Positions 53,089 through 62,996 of a stretch of 64,000 nt of DNA are shown piece by piece. Under the pieces are notes generated by a model, which saw nothing but the letters and a program-made list of their open reading frames with translations, was not told the origin of the DNA and made no database searches. The position numbers and the translations under genes were made by a program. Position 1 is the stretch's first letter, and each line of letters opens with the position of its first letter. The DNA is from Maricaulis sp. (lineage in GTDB: Bacteria > Pseudomonadota > Alphaproteobacteria > Caulobacterales > Maricaulaceae), in NCBI RefSeq assembly GCF_017643475.1, contig NZ_JAEPNI010000004.1, forward strand, positions 124,001 through 188,000, given 5' to 3'.

Positions 53089-54567
53089 TCAGCCTTCGTA
53101 ATTGTCGCGCACGAAACGGTCGAGGATACGTACACCCCAGCCCGTACCCCAGCTCGGCTGGCGCGGATCGTCCTTCATACCGCCCATGGCCGTACCGGCG
53201 ATATCGATGTGACACCACGGACGCTCATTGACGAAGCATTTCAGGAATTCAGCAGCCGAGATGGAGCCGGCCAGGCGGCCTTCGCCGACATTCTTGATAT
53301 CGGCATTCTTGGTCTCGATATGCTTTTCATAATCGGCACCCAGCGGCATGCGCCACACCGGCTCGTCCGACGCGTTACCCGCCGCAAACAGCTGCTCGGC
53401 AATGGTGTCGTCATTGGAGAAGATACCTGCACGGCTATTGCCCAGGGCAATCAGCATGGCACCCGTCAGCGTCGCCAGGTCGATGATCAGCTTCGGCTCG
53501 AAACGCCCCTGGGCATACCAGAGCACGTCACCCAGGACGAGACGGCCCTCGGCATCAGTGTTGAGGATCTCCACCGTTTGGCCAGACATGGAACGAACAA
53601 CGTCACCCGGCCGCTGGGCATTGCCGTCCGGCATGTTCTCGACCAGGCCGACGATACCGATGGCATTCACATTCGCCTTGCGGCCTGCGAGAGCACGCAT
53701 CAGGCCGACAACGGCAGCAGAGCCGCCCATATCGCCCTTCATCTCGTCCATGCCAGCACCCGGTTTCAGCGAGATGCCACCACTGTCAAAGGTCAGCCCC
53801 TTGCCAACGAAAAGCAGCGGTGCTTCGCCTTCCGCACCACCATTCCACTTCATGATGGCGATATGGCTTTCATGCTCGGAGCCCTGGCCCACACCCAGAA
53901 GCATGTCCATGCCCAGCTCGGCCATGGCCGCCTCGTCGAGGATCTCGATCTCGAGACCGTGTTCGGACATGCCCTCGATCTTCTTGGCATAGGTTTCCGG
54001 GTTGAGAACGTTTGGCGGCAGGTTGGTCACTTCACGCGCCATGTCGACACCGGCGGCAACGGCGCCCCAACTGTCCCAGGCGGTATTTGCCGCGGCGACA
54101 TTATCAGCGGTGATGGTCATACCGGATAGGGAGGGTTTCTTGTCGTCGGCGAGCTTGGTGCGATACTCGTCGAAACGATAGGCCGCCATGCGGGCTCCCA
54201 GACCTGCACGGCCGGCGCCTTCAGCATCCGCCACACCGTCAAGACGCATGGTGATGGAGGTCTCGCCAGACAGCAGTATCTTGGACGTCACAGCCGCAGC
54301 GGATTTCTCGATGACGCTGGCCTTCAGCTCAGCCTGTTTGCCCAGTCCGAACAGGACCACGCGGTCAGCATTCGTACCGGCCGGCGCCAGCACTTCCAGG
54401 GTCTGGCCCGGCTTGCCGGTGAAGCGGCTGGCGGCAACAGCGCGCGACAGCGCACCACCGGAAGCATCATCAATCGCCTTGGCAGCGGCGGAAAAAGTCG
54501 AGTCGGCAAAGACCGGTACGGCCTGGGAACCTGAAACGGAATCAGCCGAAGCGAATTCGATTTTCAT
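53089..54567 (-). CDS. pepA: Leucyl aminopeptidase (M17)
   Basis: A 492-residue cytosolic zinc aminopeptidase. The M17 signature NTDAEGRLVLGD is near residue 337-348, the metal-binding region VGKGLTFDSGGISLKPGAGMDEMKGDMGG precedes it, and the N-terminal domain (about 1-170) is typical. It hydrolyses N-terminal Leu and others and belongs with hexameric PepA. Divergent from lptF (123 bp). Confidence 0.95.
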   Translation of the reverse strand: MKIEFASADSVSGSQAVPVFADSTFSAAAKAIDDASGGALSRAVAASRFTGKPGQTLEVLAPAGTNADRVVLFGLGKQAELKASVIEKSAAAVTSKILLSGETSITMRLDGVADAEGAGRAGLGARMAAYRFDEYRTKLADDKKPSLSGMTITADNVAAANTAWDSWGAVAAGVDMAREVTNLPPNVLNPETYAKKIEGMSEHGLEIEILDEAAMAELGMDMLLGVGQGSEHESHIAIMKWNGGAEGEAPLLFVGKGLTFDSGGISLKPGAGMDEMKGDMGGSAAVVGLMRALAGRKANVNAIGIVGLVENMPDGNAQRPGDVVRSMSGQTVEILNTDAEGRLVLGDVLWYAQGRFEPKLIIDLATLTGAMLIALGNSRAGIFSNDDTIAEQLFAAGNASDEPVWRMPLGADYEKHIETKNADIKNVGEGRLAGSISAAEFLKCFVNERPWCHIDIAGTAMGGMKDDPRQPSWGTGWGVRILDRFVRDNYEG

Positions 54568-54690
54568 GGCAAAACCTCGCTAGAACAGTGGAACCGCCCG
54601 TATGTGATTGGGGCGAAAAAGATGGGTCGCGAAAGTGGTATCCGATCCGGAAGCGAGATAGAAGGCTGAACGCGCAGCTTTAGATCCGTC

Positions 54691-55809
54691 ATGATTCTTG
54701 TTCAGCGATATTTCTTCCGACAACTCCTCTGGCCCTTCCTGACTTCGGTTGGTGCCTTTGCGGGACTGTCCCTGCTGACACAGAGTCTGTCGAATACGGA
54801 TCTGGTCTCAGGTTATTCCGAAACGGCCTTCACCTTCTTCAAGGTCACGCTGCTGGCCCTGCCGCACCTGACAGCCCTCTTGCTGCCGATTGCACTGTTC
54901 GTGGCCACCCTGACCGGTCTCAGCCGCCTGTCCTCCGACAGTGAGCTTGTCGTCACCTCGGCCTCCGGCATGACACGCTGGGGCATGCTCTCACCGCTTA
55001 TGCGCCTAGGCATATATGTCGTCATCGCCAACCTGGCGATTAATCTCTTTATCCAACCCGTCTCCTACCGGGAGATGCGGCGTAGCCTCTATGACCTGCG
55101 GTCCGACGTGGCCTCCAGCCTGGTGACACCGGGCGCCTTCTCACGCATCGGCGAAGGCGTGACGATCTATGCGCGCGAACGCACGCGTGATGGCCGCCTG
55201 CTGGACATCATGATCCACGATACACGCGGCCAGGAAGGGGCTGTCACATACACCGCCCGCGAGGGCGTGATCGCGCGTGGTGGCAATCGTACCGCCCTGG
55301 TCCTCATCAATGGCAATGCGCAATGGCTCGATGAAAACCAGGAAATGAACTACACGACCTTCGACCGGACCGAACCGGACCTGGAGGAGTTCTCGGGAAT
55401 CGCAGACGCCATTTTCTTCAAGGAAAGCGACCGCTTTCTGCATGAATTGTTGTGGCCGGACGGATCCATTCTCGCACGCCCCGGCGGCGAGGAAAGTGCA
55501 AGGGCGGAAGCGCACTACCGTCTCTCCGCGCCGCTGTTCAATCTGGCTTTCGTTCTTATCGCCGCTGCGGCCTACCTGGCAGGCGATTATTCCCGCCTGG
55601 GTTACGGGCGACGAATAGCAATAGCCGTGGGCGCAGGGCTGACCCTTCGCCTCGTTGGTTTCAGCGTTCAATCTGGTGCTACGGACGACCCGGCCCTCAA
55701 CATCGCCCAGTACATTGTTCCATTGATTGGAATTATCGGGGCGCTGGCCGTTATCTACTGGCCGGGCCGGGCCCGGCCGGATGCGCCGCCCGCCGCGGAG
55801 GCCCGCTAG
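54691..55809 (+). CDS. lptF: LPS export ABC transporter permease LptF
   Basis: A 372-residue inner-membrane component of the LptB2FG extractor of lipopolysaccharide. Six membrane segments in two groups of three flank a periplasmic beta-jellyroll domain (about 130-265); the YjgP/YjgQ family pattern is clear: RYFFRQLLWPFLTSVGAF at the N terminus and YRLSAPLFNLAFVLIAAAAYL before helix 4. The stop codon is directly followed by the lptG start, so the pair is translationally coupled. Confidence 0.93.
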   Translation: MILVQRYFFRQLLWPFLTSVGAFAGLSLLTQSLSNTDLVSGYSETAFTFFKVTLLALPHLTALLLPIALFVATLTGLSRLSSDSELVVTSASGMTRWGMLSPLMRLGIYVVIANLAINLFIQPVSYREMRRSLYDLRSDVASSLVTPGAFSRIGEGVTIYARERTRDGRLLDIMIHDTRGQEGAVTYTAREGVIARGGNRTALVLINGNAQWLDENQEMNYTTFDRTEPDLEEFSGIADAIFFKESDRFLHELLWPDGSILARPGGEESARAEAHYRLSAPLFNLAFVLIAAAAYLAGDYSRLGYGRRIAIAVGAGLTLRLVGFSVQSGATDDPALNIAQYIVPLIGIIGALAVIYWPGRARPDAPPAAEAR

Positions 55810-56910
55810 ATGACCGTCGCTAGCCACCTCAACCGCTACATGCTGAACCAGACACTGGCCGGCCTGGGTATGGCTGCCGGCGTGATCGGCGCGGTAATCA
55901 TCCTCATCGATTTTGTGGAACAGTCGCGTACGATCGGCACGCGGGTCGACATCGGAGCACCGGAACTGGTCGGCCTCACGATGCTGAAAGTTCCCGCCCT
56001 ACTTGAAACCACTCTGCCTTTCATATTCCTGTTTGGCGTCTTGACCGCACTCTTCCGCCTGAACCGGCGAAGCGAACTGGTTGTCATGCGCGGCTCAGGC
56101 ATGTCGGCCTGGCGCATTCTGACCGCCCCCATGATCCTGGCGCTTGTCGTCGGCCTGTTCGGCACAACTGTGCTCAACCCGCTCGGTGCGGCCGGCAATG
56201 CCGCCTTCGAAGCGCGCCGCGATGCGCTGATGAATGTCCGCCGGGACCCCAATGCGGCCACTCCGGTCTGGCTGCGAGAGGCGAATGTCAACGGCTTCAC
56301 CGTTATCGCGGCTACGTCTCTGGCGGAGGGCGACCGCGTACTGCAAGCACCGGCCTTTCTCTACTACGCCGTCAACGAGGATGGAGTTCCCGCGCTCGAC
56401 CGCCGCATCGATGCTGACGCTGCGACGCTACAGGAAGGCTTCTGGGAAGTTGAAAACGCCGTCGAGCGTACGCCCAACACACCTTCGGTCGAGCTGGGCC
56501 TGATCACCCTGCCCACAGGCATCAACCGGCAGGCTCTCTTCGAGCGATCCCGATCACCTGAAGGGGTCTCTTTCTGGGACCTGCCGACGCTCATCGCCTC
56601 GGCCAACGAAGCCGGCTTGGCGACTGAGCGCTATGAACTGCGCCTGCACAGCCTGCTCGCCCTGCCGCTGACCCTGCTCGCGGCGACACTGATCGCCGCC
56701 GCTGCAACCATGCGCCTGCAACGTCTGGGCGGAGCAGCAGGTTTTGCGCTGGCTGGCGGTTTGACGGGCTTCGTGATGTTTTTTCTGCAGGAATTGCTCG
56801 GCTCTATCGGCGCAGCGGGGGCACTGCCGCCGCTAACGGCGGCCTGGGCTGCACCTGCCATCACCGCATTGCTTGCCCTGACCTATATTGCCTCGACCGA
56901 AGACGGTTGA
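55810..56910 (+). CDS. lptG: LPS export ABC transporter permease LptG
   Basis: A 366-residue partner of LptF with the same two-times-three helix layout and periplasmic jellyroll. N terminus HLNRYMLNQTLAGLGMAAGVIGAVIILIDFVEQ; later RRSELVVMRGSGMSAWRI as in YjgQ. Starts at the base after the lptF stop. With the cytosolic LptB ATPase (not in the window) it extracts LPS from the inner membrane. Confidence 0.93.
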   Translation: MTVASHLNRYMLNQTLAGLGMAAGVIGAVIILIDFVEQSRTIGTRVDIGAPELVGLTMLKVPALLETTLPFIFLFGVLTALFRLNRRSELVVMRGSGMSAWRILTAPMILALVVGLFGTTVLNPLGAAGNAAFEARRDALMNVRRDPNAATPVWLREANVNGFTVIAATSLAEGDRVLQAPAFLYYAVNEDGVPALDRRIDADAATLQEGFWEVENAVERTPNTPSVELGLITLPTGINRQALFERSRSPEGVSFWDLPTLIASANEAGLATERYELRLHSLLALPLTLLAATLIAAAATMRLQRLGGAAGFALAGGLTGFVMFFLQELLGSIGAAGALPPLTAAWAAPAITALLALTYIASTEDG

Positions 56911-56991
56911 CGGCGTGGACGAAATGCCCGCTATCGGCTAGTCATGATGGCTCGGTCGGGTGGGGCCGATTCAATTGAGGGAGTGACGCGC

Positions 56992-59178
56992 ATGGCGTCG
57001 CATTATCGCCGCATCGCTGCGGCCTTGCTTGCTTCAACATTACTCGCGTGTTCAGCTCCCGCGTTCGCCCTGCAGGAAACGCAGGACGACCAACCGGTCT
57101 ATCTCGAAGCTGACACGCTGGATGATTTCGGGTCCGGAGAGGGCTATATCGCGCGCGGCAATGTACGGGTCCAGCAAGGCGACCGTCTGCTGATCGCCGA
57201 CGAGCTGGAATACCGCCCCGAGGAAAACCGCGTCATTGCTCGCGGCAATGTCGAGATCCACGGCCAGGGCGAATACCCGCAATACGCTGACGAGTTCGAA
57301 CTCGACAGCGAGATGTCCACCGGTATCGCAGTCGGTTTCGCGACCATGATGGAAAACAATGGTCGCATGGCTGCCGCGACGGCGGCTCGCTCCGAGGACG
57401 GTTCCATTCGTCTCGACCGAGCCTATTACACCGCCTGCCCACTCTGCGAAGACGGTGAACAGGAGCCGACCTGGCGCATTCGCGCGCGCGAAGTGGTCCA
57501 AGACACCGAAGATCAGATGATCTACTACAAGGATGCCCAGCTGGAGTTCCTTGGCGTACCGGTCCTCTACGCCCCGACATTCGCACATCCCGATCCGTCG
57601 TCAGAACGCCGTTCCGGTTTCCTGTTCCCAGGCCTGGGCGTTTCATCACGGCTCGGCTTCAACTACCAGCAACCCTATCTCTGGGCTATTTCGCCTCACC
57701 AGGACCTGGTTGTTGCTCCGCGCTATATGAGCAATGTGAATCCGCTGGTTTTTGGCGAGTACCGCAAACGATTCTGGTCCGGCTCCATGGCCTTCGAGGG
57801 GAGCTATACACACGAAGCCGAGGTCGACAGCGACGGCAATCGTTTCGGTGAGGAAGATGATCGCTGGCATATCTATGGCGGTGGACGTTTTCGCATCACC
57901 GAGGACTGGCGCTGGGGCTTCACGGTTCAGCGCGCCTCGGACGACCTGCACCTGCGTCGCTATGACTTCTCCGAGATCGACCAGGATCGTGGCGCCCCAT
58001 TTGATCCGGATACGCGCCGCCTGCTGAGCCAGCTGTATGTAGAACACCGGTCACGCAATGCTTTTGGTACCGTGATTTCGGCCTCATACCAGTCGCTGCG
58101 CTCGCAGCGCGACGATGAATCCCTTCCGGATCTGCTGCCGGTGCTTGAATATCGTCAGGTCTTCACTGCCCCGGAAGGATGGGGGCGCGTGAATCTGGGG
58201 ATCAATGGCGCCGTTCTCGACCGCGAGGTTGGCACCGACTATCAGCGCCTCTCGTCGAGCATTGACTGGCGCACGCGCTGGACCAGCCCGCAGGGCATCG
58301 TCGCAGAACCCTTCGCCCTTGGCCGAATTGATGCCTTCGAATACAGCAATGTCCCGGACGGAAATGGTGGCACTTATGGTGACGGTTTTGACCGTCAGGT
58401 CGGTCTTGCCGGTGTAGAAGTTTCCTGGCCGCTCGTACGCTCAGTCGAGGGTGGCGACATAATCGTTGAACCGATCATCGCCGGCGTGATCGCCACGGAC
58501 GATCCGGTTTCCGCGCGGGTCCTCAATGAAGACAGCCTTTCCATCGACCTCGATGAGACCCTTCTCTTCCAACCGTCCCGCGCTCCGGGGTTCGATCTTT
58601 GGGAAGAGGGGCAGCGGGTCACAGCAGGTGTACGCGCGACGGCCTATTTCGGTGAAGATAGAATGCTTCGAGCTTTCCTCGGGCGCAGCGAGCGCCTTGA
58701 TGGTGATGCCGTGTTTAGCGGTGCCAGCGGATTGGCGACCGAAAGCTCCGACTATGTCTTTTCCGGTGAAGTCGACTGGGGCGATTTCCAGGCCGCTTTC
58801 CAGACACGTCTGGACTCACGTGATATGGATATCGATCGACTGAGCGTTACGACGAGATATTCCAATGGACGGTTCAGTGGCGACCTTCGATACACTGACA
58901 TCAGCGACGATGATTCCACACGCTCCGCCCAGCGTGAGATCATCGCCGGCGCCTCCTACCAACTCACCGAGCGCTGGCAGCTTGTCAGCGATGTGACGCA
59001 TGATCTGGACCTCGAAACATCCCGCAGGCTCCAGGCTGGCTTCCGTTATCGTGATGACTGCACACAGATGGAAATCGTCTATGAGCGCCAGGATCTGGGA
59101 ATTGACCGGCTTGGCCCGTCCGAGTCGATCCAGTTTAGGATCTCGCTGTTCACATTGGGAAGCGTCGCGCCTGACTAG
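56992..59178 (+). CDS. lptD: LPS assembly outer-membrane protein LptD
   Basis: Outer-membrane beta-barrel that inserts LPS, 728 residues. Signal peptide about 1-28 (ending SAPAFA; the LLACS in it looks lipobox-like but cleavage at AFA is more likely). The OstA/LptA-like N-terminal domain (about 45-150: YLEADTLDDFGSGEGYIARGNVRV) is followed by the LptD barrel domain with VLYAPTFAHPDPSSERRSGFLFPGLG and barrel strands to the end. Cysteine content is low (YYTACPLCEDG at about 145-155 and RDDCTQ near the end), so the disulfide pattern differs from E. coli. ATG 56992 has GAGGGAG 8 nt upstream. Confidence 0.93.
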   Translation: MASHYRRIAAALLASTLLACSAPAFALQETQDDQPVYLEADTLDDFGSGEGYIARGNVRVQQGDRLLIADELEYRPEENRVIARGNVEIHGQGEYPQYADEFELDSEMSTGIAVGFATMMENNGRMAAATAARSEDGSIRLDRAYYTACPLCEDGEQEPTWRIRAREVVQDTEDQMIYYKDAQLEFLGVPVLYAPTFAHPDPSSERRSGFLFPGLGVSSRLGFNYQQPYLWAISPHQDLVVAPRYMSNVNPLVFGEYRKRFWSGSMAFEGSYTHEAEVDSDGNRFGEEDDRWHIYGGGRFRITEDWRWGFTVQRASDDLHLRRYDFSEIDQDRGAPFDPDTRRLLSQLYVEHRSRNAFGTVISASYQSLRSQRDDESLPDLLPVLEYRQVFTAPEGWGRVNLGINGAVLDREVGTDYQRLSSSIDWRTRWTSPQGIVAEPFALGRIDAFEYSNVPDGNGGTYGDGFDRQVGLAGVEVSWPLVRSVEGGDIIVEPIIAGVIATDDPVSARVLNEDSLSIDLDETLLFQPSRAPGFDLWEEGQRVTAGVRATAYFGEDRMLRAFLGRSERLDGDAVFSGASGLATESSDYVFSGEVDWGDFQAAFQTRLDSRDMDIDRLSVTTRYSNGRFSGDLRYTDISDDDSTRSAQREIIAGASYQLTERWQLVSDVTHDLDLETSRRLQAGFRYRDDCTQMEIVYERQDLGIDRLGPSESIQFRISLFTLGSVAPD

Positions 59179-59244
59179 CAACAGTGTCTCGTCATTGCGT
59201 TGTAAGCGATCTTGAGTAATCTTCCGGCGGAACGGAAAGAACCG

Positions 59245-60507
59245 ATGTCACGCACCAGAAATTTCGTACTTGCTTCTTTTGCCGCCCTGACGAGCCTTTT
59301 TGGCGTCAGCGCGAGCGCTCAGATTACCGAGGGCGTTGCTGCTCTGGTCAATGACGAACCGATCACGACGGTCGATGTTCGCAATCGGATGCGCCTGATA
59401 ATCGCTTCCACAGGGCTGGCACAGCTTGACCAGGAAGCCATGCTGCGCGTGCAGGACCAGGCCATCCGCGGCCTGATCGATGAACACCTGCAGCTGCAGG
59501 CTGCTCGCGAGTACGAGATCCAGGTATCGGAAGAAGAGATCATGCAGTCCCTGCTCGATCTCGCTCAGCGTAACAACTCGACCATCGAAGCTGTTGTCGC
59601 GGAGCTTGAGCAGTCCGGCGTCGACGTCCAGACGCTGCGCCACCAGATCGAGTCCGAGATTGCCTGGCAGATTTTGGTCAATGGCCGTTACGGCTCGCGC
59701 GTGCGAATTTCCGATCAGCAAATTGAGCTGGCGCTCGAGCGCCTGGCAGCCAGTGCGTCCCAGCCTCAGTTCCGCATTTTCGAGATGTTCTTCGAGATCC
59801 GCACGGCAGCATCCGAACAGGAAACAACCCAGCGCATCATCGGCGTAATGAACCAGCTGCAGCAGGGCGCGGCCTTCCCGCAGCTCGCGCAACAATTCTC
59901 TGACGCGCCGTCCGCCGCCACCGGCGGTGATATTGGCTGGATCGCAGCCTCACAACTGCAGCCGGAAGTCGCGCAGGTCATCCCGCAGCTGCTGCCGGTC
60001 TTCCAGCAAAATGGAGGCGCACTGTCCAATCCTGTCCGCGTGCCGGGCGGTTATATGATCATCGCTCTTGTCGGTGCCCGGGACGGCACCACCACGTTGC
60101 AATACGACCTCGTCCAGCTGACTGTGCCCACAAGCGCAGTAACCGACACGACGCGTGGCGATCTGGAACGCGCGATGAACCGCAATCCCGTCTGTGACAC
60201 GCTGGATGCAGTCGCTGCCGAGATCGATGGTGCCATCGTGACTCCGCTGGGCTCCATTGGCGCAGATGCGCTACTGCCTCAGATCCGCGACTCGCTTGCC
60301 CCGCTTGACCAGGGTGAGAATACGGGCGTTATCGAAAGCGCTGCAGGCGTACAGAGCATTGTGGTCTGCGACCGCGCAATTGGCGGACCGGGCGTACCAA
60401 CACGTGACGACCTTGAAGGTCAGCTGCGGGGCCAACAGCTTTCCCTGCTCTCTCGTCGCTGGCTGCGCGACCTGCGCCGCGAAAGCACGATCGAGATTCG
60501 CTACTAA
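59245..60507 (+). CDS. surA: SurA-like periplasmic peptidyl-prolyl isomerase/chaperone
   Basis: A 420-residue periplasmic chaperone for outer-membrane proteins such as LptD. Signal peptide about 1-24 (ending SASA), a SurA N-terminal domain (ITEGVAALVNDEPITTVDVRNRMRLI, about 25-165) and a parvulin-type domain (about 170-280) with FPQLAQQFSDAPSAATGGDIGWI. A single recognisable rotamase domain is followed by a second, less conserved C-terminal domain (about 285-420). ATG 59245 has GGAAAGAAC upstream. It is between lptD and pdxA as usual for alphaproteobacteria, and overlaps pdxA by TAATG. Confidence 0.9.
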   Translation: MSRTRNFVLASFAALTSLFGVSASAQITEGVAALVNDEPITTVDVRNRMRLIIASTGLAQLDQEAMLRVQDQAIRGLIDEHLQLQAAREYEIQVSEEEIMQSLLDLAQRNNSTIEAVVAELEQSGVDVQTLRHQIESEIAWQILVNGRYGSRVRISDQQIELALERLAASASQPQFRIFEMFFEIRTAASEQETTQRIIGVMNQLQQGAAFPQLAQQFSDAPSAATGGDIGWIAASQLQPEVAQVIPQLLPVFQQNGGALSNPVRVPGGYMIIALVGARDGTTTLQYDLVQLTVPTSAVTDTTRGDLERAMNRNPVCDTLDAVAAEIDGAIVTPLGSIGADALLPQIRDSLAPLDQGENTGVIESAAGVQSIVVCDRAIGGPGVPTRDDLEGQLRGQQLSLLSRRWLRDLRRESTIEIRY

Positions 60508-61502
60508 TGCCGCTTCCCTCTCCCATCGGCGTTACGATGGGTGATCCTGCAGGCATCGGCCCTGAAATCATCAGCAAGGCCTGGCACGAGCTGCGCGAGC
60601 GCTCTGACATCCCGTTCGTGGTGATCGGTGACCCGTCCTGTTTCAGCCAGGCTGTCCCGATCGAGAGCGCGGCTGATGCTGCGCAACATTTCCAAACGGA
60701 GCTCCCGGTTTTCACGCAGTCGTGCCCGCTCTCGAGGCCGGTCCGGCTTGGCGTTCCGTGTAGTGAAAATGCTGCAGCGGTCCGCAGCGCGATCGAGGAT
60801 GCTGTCTCCCTCGCGAGAACGGGCGAAATCAACGCCGTTGTCACAGCCCCTATCGCGAAGTCGGTCATGTACCAGGCGGGGTTCGACTTTCCCGGCCACA
60901 CCGAGTTTCTCGCAGACCTGACGAAGGACGCTCCGCTCGACGGTCCCAGGGGGCCACTGATGATGCTCTCGGGTGGCGGTTTGCGTGTGGTGCTCACCAC
61001 GATCCATATCGCCCTTGAAGACGCAGTTCGCGCGGTCAATCCCGAGCGCATCAAACATGTCGCCCGGCTCGCCTACGCGGCCCTCAGGCGTGATTTCGGG
61101 ATCGCCAGGCCGCGACTGGCCCTGGCCGGTCTCAATCCGCACGCCGGTGAAGATGGCGCGTTGGGGCGTGAAGAAATCGAGATCATAAACCCGGCAGCTG
61201 CCGAGTTACGCGATGAAGGTATCAATATCACGGATGCCATGGCCCCGGACACGATGTTTCATGCCGAGGCCCGGGCGCAGTATGACGCGGCCATTTGCCA
61301 TTATCACGACCAGGGACTGATACCGGTAAAAACGCTGGATTTTCATGGCGGGGTCAACACCACTCTGGGCCTGCCGATCGTGCGAACCTCGCCTGATCAC
61401 GGCACTGCGTTCGGCATTGCCGGCAAGGGCCAGGCGCGTGCCGACAGCCTTATCGCGGCGTTGAAACTGGCAGCCAGCATTGCGGAGAACCGGACGCGAT
61501 GA
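60507..61502 (+). CDS. pdxA: 4-hydroxythreonine-4-phosphate dehydrogenase
   Basis: Oxidises 4-hydroxy-L-threonine phosphate in pyridoxal 5'-phosphate synthesis. 331 residues with the family motifs GVTMGDPAGIGPEI at the N terminus, TAPIAKS, HTEFLADL, GLNPHAGEDG, CHYHDQGLIPVK and GTAFGIAGKG, including metal-binding His. The start overlaps the surA stop (TAATG) and the stop overlaps rsmA by ATGA, so translation is coupled. Confidence 0.96.
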   Translation: MPLPSPIGVTMGDPAGIGPEIISKAWHELRERSDIPFVVIGDPSCFSQAVPIESAADAAQHFQTELPVFTQSCPLSRPVRLGVPCSENAAAVRSAIEDAVSLARTGEINAVVTAPIAKSVMYQAGFDFPGHTEFLADLTKDAPLDGPRGPLMMLSGGGLRVVLTTIHIALEDAVRAVNPERIKHVARLAYAALRRDFGIARPRLALAGLNPHAGEDGALGREEIEIINPAAAELRDEGINITDAMAPDTMFHAEARAQYDAAICHYHDQGLIPVKTLDFHGGVNTTLGLPIVRTSPDHGTAFGIAGKGQARADSLIAALKLAASIAENRTR

Positions 61503-62353
61503 TTGATGAGCTTCCACCGCTACGCGATGTGATTGCCGCGCATGGGCTGGGCGCCAACAAGTCCTTTGGCCAGCATTTCCTGCTGGATCTCAACCTTACG
61601 CGCAAGATCGCCAGCCTAGCCGGAGATATCTCCCAACAGAGCGCGATCGAGATCGGGCCAGGACCGGGCGGGCTTACCCGTGGCATCCTCGCCCATGGCA
61701 CGGGTTCCTTGCTGGTGGTGGAGAAGGACAGCCGGTTTCTCGGCGCGCTGGGCGAGATCGGTGATGCCTACCCGGGTAAACTCGAAATCGTCGAGGCCGA
61801 TGCGCTCAAGGTCGACGAACCGGACGTCTTGCCGGAGGGGCCTTGCACCATCTTGTCCAACCTCCCCTACAATGTCGGTACACTTTTGCTGATCAAATGG
61901 CTGGAAGCCTCGCCGATCTGGTGGCGCCGGGCGGTGCTGATGTTCCAGCGCGAGGTCGCCGACCGCGTTGTCGCGCAACCTGGCAGCAAGGCTTATGGCC
62001 GCCTCGCCATCTTTTCCCAGTCCGTCTGCGAGACACGTCTGGCGCTGAAAATCCCGGCCCGGGCCTTCACACCTCCGCCCAAGGTGGAGAGCGCTGTCGT
62101 GGTTCTCGATCCGCTTCCCGAAGATCAGCGTTTCGATGATCTCAAAGCGCTTGGGGAAGTCACCGCGTCGGCGTTTGGGCAGCGTCGCAAGACACTGCGC
62201 CGGAGTCTCGCGGCAGCGGCCGGCAAGACCCGCGCTTCCGCAGAAGAATTGCTGCAGACAGCCGACATCGATCCGGGCCTGCGCGCGGAGACGATTGATA
62301 TTGCGGGTTTCCAGAGGCTTGCACGGGCCTGGCGGGCCGCTACTGCTCCATAA
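61499..62353 (+). CDS. rsmA: 16S rRNA A1518/A1519 dimethyltransferase
   Basis: KsgA/RsmA dimethylates two adenines in helix 45 of 16S rRNA and monitors 30S maturation. 284 residues with SAM motif I EIGPGPGGLTRGIL, motif IV NLPYNVGT and FVQREVADRV-like FQREVADRV; the C-terminal helical domain ends at about 284. The start overlaps pdxA by ATGA. Last 14 nt overlap the convergent gmk. Confidence 0.96.
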   Translation: MIDELPPLRDVIAAHGLGANKSFGQHFLLDLNLTRKIASLAGDISQQSAIEIGPGPGGLTRGILAHGTGSLLVVEKDSRFLGALGEIGDAYPGKLEIVEADALKVDEPDVLPEGPCTILSNLPYNVGTLLLIKWLEASPIWWRRAVLMFQREVADRVVAQPGSKAYGRLAIFSQSVCETRLALKIPARAFTPPPKVESAVVVLDPLPEDQRFDDLKALGEVTASAFGQRRKTLRRSLAAAAGKTRASAEELLQTADIDPGLRAETIDIAGFQRLARAWRAATAP

Positions 62354-62996
62354 GAGCGTCGACAAATTCACCCAGCCAGGGGTGGCGGTTGCGCTTCAGG
62401 CGTTCCGCGTGCAGGGCCTGATTGAGCTTTTCGAGTGCGCGCGCGAAGTCATCATTGACGATGACATAGTCATACTCGTTCCAGTGCGAGATCTCGTCCT
62501 TGGCGCGGTTCATGCGATCGCGAATAACCTCGTCGGAATCCTGGCCGCGCTTGCGAAGACGATCTTCGAGCAAGGCCAGCGATGGCGGCAGGATAAAGAT
62601 ACGCACGGTGTCCGCAGGCGCCTGGTCCGCAATGATCTGTGCGCCCTGCCAGTCGATATCGAAAATGACGTCACGACCTTCGTCGATGGCTTCCATGACC
62701 GGGGTTTTCGGCGTGCCGTAATAGCGACCAAAAACTTCTGCCCATTCAAAAAAGTACCCCGCATCAATGCGCTTCTTGAATTCCTCGACGGAGATGAAGT
62801 CATAGTCCTGGCCATTGATCTCGCCCGGGCGCGGCTTTCGCGTCGTACAGGAGATGGAGAGGACAACATCAGGATTCTGGCTAAGCAGGCGTTTGGAGAG
62901 CGTCGTCTTGCCGGCGCCGGACGGGCTCGACAGCGCGATCAACACGCCGCGACGACGGCCTCTGAAAATGGTACCGGAAAAGCCGTCACTCGACAT
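62340..62996 (-). CDS. gmk: Guanylate kinase
   Basis: Phosphorylates GMP to GDP. 218 residues: P-loop SPSGAGKTTL (about 24-33), GMP-binding region ISCTTRKPRPGE and the DIDWQGAQII segment; the lid region RLRKRGQD follows. The start overlaps the yicC stop by 11 nt; the stop overlaps rsmA by 14 nt on the opposite strand. Confidence 0.96.
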   Translation of the reverse strand: MSSDGFSGTIFRGRRRGVLIALSSPSGAGKTTLSKRLLSQNPDVVLSISCTTRKPRPGEINGQDYDFISVEEFKKRIDAGYFFEWAEVFGRYYGTPKTPVMEAIDEGRDVIFDIDWQGAQIIADQAPADTVRIFILPPSLALLEDRLRKRGQDSDEVIRDRMNRAKDEISHWNEYDYVIVNDDFARALEKLNQALHAERLKRNRHPWLGEFVDALMEQ

